A stretch of 39,837 nucleotides of DNA from contig JAGAQI010000109.1 of the NCBI GenBank assembly GCA_017622795.1, positions 1-39,837 on the forward strand, written 5' to 3'. This DNA is from Lachnospiraceae bacterium (GTDB taxonomy: Bacteria > Bacillota > Clostridia > Lachnospirales > Lachnospiraceae). Positions 34,877 through 39,837 of this stretch are shown here, piece after piece; position 1 is the stretch's first letter, and the number at the start of each line of letters is the position of its first letter. The position numbers and the translations under genes were made by a program. Below the pieces are notes generated by a model. The model saw only the letters and a list, made by a program, of their open reading frames with translations, searched no databases and was not told the origin of the DNA.

Positions 34877-34943
34877 TAAAGGGTAATATGTAACAGAAAG
34901 GGCCGAAAGTATCCTTGGCAGAGAGAAAGAGAAGGCAATAGTT

Positions 34944-35567
34944 ATGGAAATAAAACGCCTGGTTCTTGGTCTTGTAAGAACCAATTGCTATATTGTTTAT
35001 AATAAAGACACAAAAAAAGCGGTAATCATTGACCCGGCGGCGGATTCCCGCCGTATAACGGAAGAAATTTCTGCCCTCGGAGTAACTCCGGAAGCGGTGC
35101 TGCTTACCCATGGACATTTTGATCATATGCTGGCGGCAGAATCCTTAAAGAATGGTTATCAGATTCCGATTTGCGTGGCAAAAGGGGATGCAGAACTGTT
35201 AAAGCATCCGGATAGGAATTGTTCGCAGCAGTTTTTGCATATGTCCTACAGTATTTCTGCGGATGAAGAATTGGAAGATGGTCAGGGTCTGCGCTTTTTA
35301 GACGGTGCCTTTACGGTGATTACCACACCGGGACACACGGAAGGAAGCTGCTGTTACTATGCAAAGAAGGAAGATATCCTGTTTTCCGGAGATACTTTGT
35401 TTCAGGAAAGTGTGGGACGGACGGATTTGCCAACCGGTAGTGCGGCAACGCTGATAATTTCCATTCGGGAAAAGTTATTTGTACTGCCGGATAATACCTT
35501 GGTGCTTTCCGGTCATGGCGACCAGACCACCATCGGAGAAGAAAAGCAGTATAATCCATATGTGTAG
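34944..35567 (+). CDS. MBL-fold metallo-hydrolase (glyoxalase II-like)
   Basis: 207 residues with AAGG about 8 nt before the ATG. The zinc-ligand signature LLTHGHFDHML (HxHxDH, about 54-63) is present, with TPGHTEGS (His), FSGDTLF (Asp) and VLSGHGDQT (His). This is the short hydrolase type commonly annotated as hydroxyacylglutathione hydrolase-like; bacteria without glutathione use it on other thioesters or phosphoesters. The substrate is not determined. It lies in the rel-hemZ-HD-aspS gene series. Confidence 0.9.
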   Translation: MEIKRLVLGLVRTNCYIVYNKDTKKAVIIDPAADSRRITEEISALGVTPEAVLLTHGHFDHMLAAESLKNGYQIPICVAKGDAELLKHPDRNCSQQFLHMSYSISADEELEDGQGLRFLDGAFTVITTPGHTEGSCCYYAKKEDILFSGDTLFQESVGRTDLPTGSAATLIISIREKLFVLPDNTLVLSGHGDQTTIGEEKQYNPYV

Positions 35568-35583
35568 TTAAGGAATTAGTACT

Positions 35584-37083
35584 ATGATAGAAATAAAAAT
35601 CACCGGCGAGGATTACGAACAGGATATCCGTCCGCTGGTAAAATCCTTTTACCCGGACGATGCTATCGTCATTGCGGGAAAGGAAAAGGAAGAAATAACA
35701 GAACAACCGGATAAGTTTTTAGAACTTGTAATTGAGCCTTGGCAGTGTCACATCCGTTTTCAGGCAGAAGAGCGGGTATACGAAGAAACCGAGGATTTTT
35801 CCGAGCCGGTTCCGGGTGTTTATAAAAACGAAGGAACCCCTGACCGCAGAATGTACCGTAATTATCTGCATCGAAGACTATACGGCATTCTTGTAAAAGA
35901 AACCGGTAAGGAACTTCCCTGGGGAACCTTGACCGGAATCCGCCCGACCAAGCAGGCATTGGAACGTCTGATGCAGAAAGAAGAACGGGAAAGTATTGCA
36001 AAATATTTTAAAACGGAGTATCTTTGTTCTGATGAAAAAACAGAGTTATGTATCCGGGTGGCGGAGCAGGAGCAAAAGCTTCTGTACGGTATTGAAGATA
36101 AAGACAGCTACAGTGTATATATCGGCATTCCGTTTTGTCCGAGCATTTGTCTGTACTGTTCCTTCAGTTCTTATTCCCTGAAGCAGTATGAGGCCTATGT
36201 GGAGCCGTATTTGGAGGCACTGTTTAAAGAAATAGAATATGCGGGAACCTGTTTTCCGGAGAAAAAACTTGTCAGTATCTATATCGGTGGTGGTACACCT
36301 ACCACTTTGACGGCGGACCAGCTGAGGCGTTTACTGAAAAAGGTAAAGGAAACCTTTGATTTTACGTATCTTAGGGAATGGACCGTAGAAGCCGGGCGTC
36401 CGGACAGCATTACGAAAGAAAAGCTTGTGGTGTTAAAGGAAGAGGGAGTCACCCGGATTTCCATTAATCCGCAGAGTATGCAGCAAAAAACCTTAGATTT
36501 AATCGGAAGAAAGCATACGACTGAGCAAATTAAGGAAGCATTCGCATTGGCAAGGGAATGCGGACATGACAATATCAACATGGACTTAATCATTGGGCTG
36601 ACCGGCGAAACGGCAGAAGATGTCAAAGAAACACTTTTGGAAATCGAAAAGCTGAATCCGGACAGTCTGACGGTGCACACGTTAGCAGTAAAGCGTGCGG
36701 CTCGTTTAAATATCGAAATGGACCGTTACCGCGATCAAAAATCGAGGGAAGCGGTGGAAATGATGGATGCCTGTCAGCAGTATACCAAGTCCCATGGTTA
36801 TGAACCGTACTATTTGTACCGTCAAAAGAATATGGCGGAGAATTTAGAAAATATCGGTTATGCAAAGCCGGGAAAAGAAGGCTTATATAATGTGCTTATC
36901 ATGGAAGAACACCATACGATTTTAGCACTTGGCAGCGGTGGTTCCACCAAGTTTAATTTTGCCGGAACCAATCGCCTGGAGCGGGTAGAAAATGTAAAAA
37001 GTGTAAAAGACTATGTAGAGCGTATCGACGAAATGATACAGCGGAAAAAAGATTTCCTTGAGGAATACGGAGGATTACTCTGA
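35584..37083 (+). CDS. hemZ: Coproporphyrinogen III oxidase-like radical SAM enzyme HemZ
   Basis: 499 residues. The radical SAM cluster motif is GIPFCPSICLYCSFSSYS (CxxxCxxC, near 185-192), followed by YIGGGTPTTLTADQL and WTVEAGRPDSI, then NINMDLIIGLTGET. The N-terminal ~170 residues form the HemZ-specific extension. HemN-like enzymes decarboxylate coproporphyrinogen III without oxygen; HemZ relatives may instead act in haem handling. It follows the MBL gene by 16 nt. Confidence 0.88.
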   Translation: MIEIKITGEDYEQDIRPLVKSFYPDDAIVIAGKEKEEITEQPDKFLELVIEPWQCHIRFQAEERVYEETEDFSEPVPGVYKNEGTPDRRMYRNYLHRRLYGILVKETGKELPWGTLTGIRPTKQALERLMQKEERESIAKYFKTEYLCSDEKTELCIRVAEQEQKLLYGIEDKDSYSVYIGIPFCPSICLYCSFSSYSLKQYEAYVEPYLEALFKEIEYAGTCFPEKKLVSIYIGGGTPTTLTADQLRRLLKKVKETFDFTYLREWTVEAGRPDSITKEKLVVLKEEGVTRISINPQSMQQKTLDLIGRKHTTEQIKEAFALARECGHDNINMDLIIGLTGETAEDVKETLLEIEKLNPDSLTVHTLAVKRAARLNIEMDRYRDQKSREAVEMMDACQQYTKSHGYEPYYLYRQKNMAENLENIGYAKPGKEGLYNVLIMEEHHTILALGSGGSTKFNFAGTNRLERVENVKSVKDYVERIDEMIQRKKDFLEEYGGLL

Positions 37084-37742
37084 TGGAACGTAACAAAAGT
37101 GCGGAAGACTTAATTAAAAGTATTCTGCAGCGTCTTAACATGGCAGAGATAATGGAAGAAGATTTATATGATAATATCGACCATGCAGAACTGGTGGCAG
37201 TTTTGGTAAGGCAGTTATGCACTCAGATGGAGCTTCCGCTGGATTTCCAGCATCAGGTGGTTATGGCAGCCTATCTTCATGACATCGGCAAACTGCGGTT
37301 AAGTAAAAACCTGTATGGACGTGATAAAAATGCTCTGCAAATTGAAGAAACAAAATACATGAGAATGCATGCCAAGGTGGGTGCGGACATGTTGGAGGAA
37401 TGCGGATTTACTCCGGAAATCTGTAATGCAGTACATCATCATCACGAAAATTATGATGGCAGCGGCTACCCGGGAAATTTATCCGCGGAAAAGATTCCGC
37501 TGGAGGCCAGAATCTTGCGCGTGTGCGATGTTTTTGCAGCATTGATTTCCGACCGGCCGTATCGCAAAGCGTTTGACGTGGATACCGCCATGGAGCTCAT
37601 GATAGAAGATAATAAATCCTTTGACATGAAGATATTTTTGGATTTCATGAAGGTGTTTCATTCCGAAGGAATTGAACAGGTAACACGGCTGGCAGATGAA
37701 ATCAATGAACGTAAACGTTTGGAAGCATCAAAAGGCAGTTAA
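37083..37742 (+). CDS. HD-GYP-like phosphohydrolase
   Basis: 219 residues; the ATG overlaps the hemZ stop by 1 nt (TGATG), with GGAGG 9 nt upstream. AAYLHDIGKLRLSKNLYG (HD about 65-69) and HHHHENYDGSGYPGNLSAEKIP with ARILRVCDVFAALISDRPYR are the HD-GYP signature (HHE..DGSGYP). HD-GYP domains hydrolyse c-di-GMP or related cyclic dinucleotides. No receiver or sensor domain is attached; it is a stand-alone catalytic domain. Substrate not proven. Confidence 0.8.
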   Translation: MERNKSAEDLIKSILQRLNMAEIMEEDLYDNIDHAELVAVLVRQLCTQMELPLDFQHQVVMAAYLHDIGKLRLSKNLYGRDKNALQIEETKYMRMHAKVGADMLEECGFTPEICNAVHHHHENYDGSGYPGNLSAEKIPLEARILRVCDVFAALISDRPYRKAFDVDTAMELMIEDNKSFDMKIFLDFMKVFHSEGIEQVTRLADEINERKRLEASKGS

Positions 37743-37798
37743 TAATTTAAACAAAATATAAATAATATATACGGCGAAAGGCCGGGAAAGAGGAAGTT

Positions 37799-39586
37799 AT
37801 GGCAGAATCCATGAAGGGTTTAAAGAGAACCCACAGATGTACCGAGGTTTCCGTAAAGAACGTTGGTGAAACCGTTACCGTTATGGGCTGGGTACAGAAA
37901 AGCAGAAATAAGGGCGGTATTATTTTCGTTGATTTACGTGACCGCTCCGGTATTTTACAGGTAATTTTAGAAGAGTCCGATTGTGGCGCTGAAAACTTTG
38001 CTAAGGGCGAAAAGCTCCGCAGCGAATTTGTTATTGCTGTTGTTGGTGAAGTTACAAAACGTTCCGGTGCAGTAAATGAAAATCTTGTTACCGGTGATAT
38101 TGAAATCCGTGCGAAAGAACTTCGCATTCTTTCCGAGGCAGAGGTTCCTCCGTTCCCAATTGAAGAGGACTCCAAGACGAAGGACGAGTTAAGATTAAAG
38201 TACCGTTACCTTGACCTTCGCCGTCCTGACTTACAGAGAAACTTAATTCTCAGAAGTAAGGTGGCAACTGCAGCAAGACAGTTCCTTGCAGATGAAGGTT
38301 TCCTTGAAATCGAAACTCCGATGCTTACTAAGAGTACACCGGAAGGCGCAAGAGACTATCTTGTACCAAGCCGTGTTCATCCTGGTACATTTTACGCACT
38401 TCCACAGTCTCCGCAGCTGTTCAAGCAGTTACTGATGTGCTCCGGTTATGACCGTTACTTCCAGATTGTTAAGTGTTTCCGTGATGAGGACCTTCGTGCC
38501 GACAGACAGCCGGAATTCACCCAGATTGATATGGAATTATCCTTCGTTGACGTAGATGATGTTATCTCTGTAAACGAAAGATTACTTCAGAGAATGTTTG
38601 CAGAAATCGGTGTTGAGGTTCAGCTTCCAATCCCGAGAATGACCTGGCAGGATGCCATGGACCGTTACGGTTCCGATAAGCCGGATACCCGTTTCGGTAT
38701 GGAACTTAAGGATGTTTCCGACATCGTTAAGGATTGCGGTTTTGCGGTATTTACCGGCGCTCTTGCTAACGGCGGTTCCGTTCGCGGTATCAACGCAGAG
38801 GGTCAGGCAGCAATGCCAAGAAAGAAGATTGATGCACTGGTTGATTTTGCAAAGACTTACGGTGCCAAGGGTCTTGCTTATCTTGCCATTGATGAAGAAG
38901 GCAACTACAAGTCCTCCTTTGCTAAGTTTATGACAGAAGAAGAACTGAAAGCCCTGGTTGCAGCAATGAACGGTAAGCCGGGTGACTTGTTATTCTTCGC
39001 AGCAGATAAGAACAAAGTGGTTTGGGACGTCCTTGGTAACCTTCGTCTGGAAATTGCAAGAAATCTTGATATGTTAGATAAGGGTCAGTACAACTTCCTG
39101 TGGGTAACCGAGTTCCCGCTTCTTGAGTACTCCGAAGAAGAAAACCGATATGTAGCGATGCACCACCCATTCACCATGCCTATGGATGAAGACTTACCTC
39201 TTCTTGATACCGACCCTGGTAAGGTTCGTGCTAAAGCATATGATATCGTATTAAACGGTTGTGAAGTGGGCGGCGGTTCCGTTCGTATTTTCCAGAGCGA
39301 TGTTCAGGAGAAGATGTTCTCCGTGCTTGGTTTCTCCAAGGAAGATGCTTACGAACGTTTTGGCTTCCTGTTAAATGCTTTCAAGTACGGTGTTCCGCCT
39401 CATGCAGGTCTTGCTTATGGTTTGGACCGTCTTATCATGCTTATGGCAAAGTGTGACAGCATCCGTGAAGTTATCGCTTTCCCTAAGGTTAAAGATGCTT
39501 CCTGCCTCATGACCGATGCACCAAATGTGGTTGATAAGAAGCAGTTGGATGAATTATATATTGATCTTGTAAAAACTGAAGAGTAA
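37799..39586 (+). CDS. aspS: Aspartyl-tRNA synthetase
   Basis: 595 residues with AAAGAGGAAG before the ATG. N-terminal OB fold for the anticodon (VTVMGWVQKSRNKGGIIFVDLRDRSG), then class II motifs: motif 2 CFRDEDLRADRQPEFTQID and motif 3 GLAYGLDRLIMLM. The length fits the bacterial type with the GAD insertion domain. It charges tRNA-Asp; some bacterial forms also charge tRNA-Asn. The codon choice is that of a highly expressed gene. A terminator follows. Confidence 0.97.
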   Translation: MAESMKGLKRTHRCTEVSVKNVGETVTVMGWVQKSRNKGGIIFVDLRDRSGILQVILEESDCGAENFAKGEKLRSEFVIAVVGEVTKRSGAVNENLVTGDIEIRAKELRILSEAEVPPFPIEEDSKTKDELRLKYRYLDLRRPDLQRNLILRSKVATAARQFLADEGFLEIETPMLTKSTPEGARDYLVPSRVHPGTFYALPQSPQLFKQLLMCSGYDRYFQIVKCFRDEDLRADRQPEFTQIDMELSFVDVDDVISVNERLLQRMFAEIGVEVQLPIPRMTWQDAMDRYGSDKPDTRFGMELKDVSDIVKDCGFAVFTGALANGGSVRGINAEGQAAMPRKKIDALVDFAKTYGAKGLAYLAIDEEGNYKSSFAKFMTEEELKALVAAMNGKPGDLLFFAADKNKVVWDVLGNLRLEIARNLDMLDKGQYNFLWVTEFPLLEYSEEENRYVAMHHPFTMPMDEDLPLLDTDPGKVRAKAYDIVLNGCEVGGGSVRIFQSDVQEKMFSVLGFSKEDAYERFGFLLNAFKYGVPPHAGLAYGLDRLIMLMAKCDSIREVIAFPKVKDASCLMTDAPNVVDKKQLDELYIDLVKTEE

Positions 39587-39595
39587 ATAAAAATT

Positions 39596-39633
39596 ATCCG
39601 GCAGAAGAGTATAAATTTTCTGCCGGATTTCTT
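39596..39633 (+). terminator. Rho-independent terminator of aspS
   Basis: ATCCGGCAGAA (39596-39606) / TTCTGCCGGAT (39618-39628), perfect 11-bp stem, followed by TTCTT. Confidence 0.88.
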
Positions 39634-39652
39634 AAATATTTGTAAAATTTAT

Positions 39653-39681
39653 TTGACTATTTCCTTTAAAAATGGTATCAT
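39653..39681 (+). promoter_or_regulatory. Promoter of the cold-shock gene
   Basis: TTGACT (39653-39658), 17 nt, TATCAT (39676-39681). A palindrome GTGTGA / TCACAC follows at about 39689-39702 in the 5' leader, as found in some cold-shock leaders. Confidence 0.75.
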
Positions 39682-39733
39682 ATGTTTGGTGTGATTCACA
39701 CTAAATTTTTATTTTATTTCGGAGGAAATACAC

Positions 39734-39837
39734 ATGCATAAGGGTACAGTTAAGTGGTTCAACAACCAGAAGGGCTTCGGTTTCATCTGTGACGAAGCTG
39801 GCAACGACGTATTCGTACACTATTCCGGTCTTAACAT
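39734..39837 (+). CDS. Cold-shock protein CspA family (partial, runs off the window)
   Basis: [33 protein letters not shown] begins a CspA-type OB fold with the RNP1 motif KGFGFI and RNP2-like VFVHYS. GGAGG stands 8 nt upstream. These small RNA chaperones keep mRNA unstructured in the cold. The 3' end lies beyond the window. Confidence 0.95.
   Translation, partial: MHKGTVKWFNNQKGFGFICDEAGNDVFVHYSGLN

Overview
The window looks like a chromosome segment from a spore-forming member of the Clostridia, most likely Lachnospiraceae. The signs are strong AGGAGG-type ribosome binding sites, a CIRCE-controlled groES-groEL pair, a HemZ-type coproporphyrinogen oxidase, the apt-rel-MBL-hemZ-HD-aspS gene order, and a SpoIID-like peptidoglycan-binding protein. 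No rRNA, tRNA or CRISPR array was seen. The family assignment comes from protein character and gene order, not from a database search.

Layout. 1-466: the broken 3' part of an RHS/YD-repeat gene, ending abruptly against an oppositely oriented FliK-like gene. 462-2572 (-): a LURP-one-like gene followed by an orphan FliK-like gene. 2718-8891 (+): an LD-carboxypeptidase, two membrane-anchored proteins that share three copies of one ~400-residue WG-like module, and a DUF3810-type membrane metallopeptidase. 9025-12409 (+): glnS, a DUF2225 gene broken by an in-frame TAG, and a DUF6062-type Cys/His protein. 12490-14525: CIRCE, groES, groEL. 14547-15109: a 447-bp near-perfect palindrome followed by a four-stem structured element. 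15121-16352 (-): a 2H phosphoesterase and a P-loop kinase-like protein.

17106-31124 is a ~14-kb integrated element inserted in the same reading frame position of one gene. Its two halves (16523-17110 and 31120-31811, both on -) join exactly through a shared 5-bp core, TACCA, to give a 424-residue SpoIID-like/peptidoglycan-binding protein. Joining the two element ends gives a 48-bp imperfect palindrome (attP). The element carries a large serine recombinase next to one end, a second small resolvase, an adenine methylase-like gene, an XRE repressor with duplicated operators in front of a large cargo gene of unknown function, DUF262, DUF3846 and DUF4314 genes, and several unknown small genes. There is no relaxase, conjugation machinery or virion gene. 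The recombinase reading frame crosses the attachment site, so its C-terminus differs between integrated and excised forms. The interrupted gene has a good match to a sigma-K-type promoter. Together these suggest a skin-like intervening element that could be excised in the sporulating mother cell; this is inference, not shown.

31995-39837 (+): apt, rel, an MBL-fold hydrolase, hemZ, an HD-GYP-like protein, aspS and the start of a cold-shock gene. These are ordinary housekeeping genes of the same strand and style as 2718-14525. The element differs visibly: it is more AT-rich, uses GTG/TTG starts often, and lacks the frequent 'accgg' runs of the chromosomal genes.
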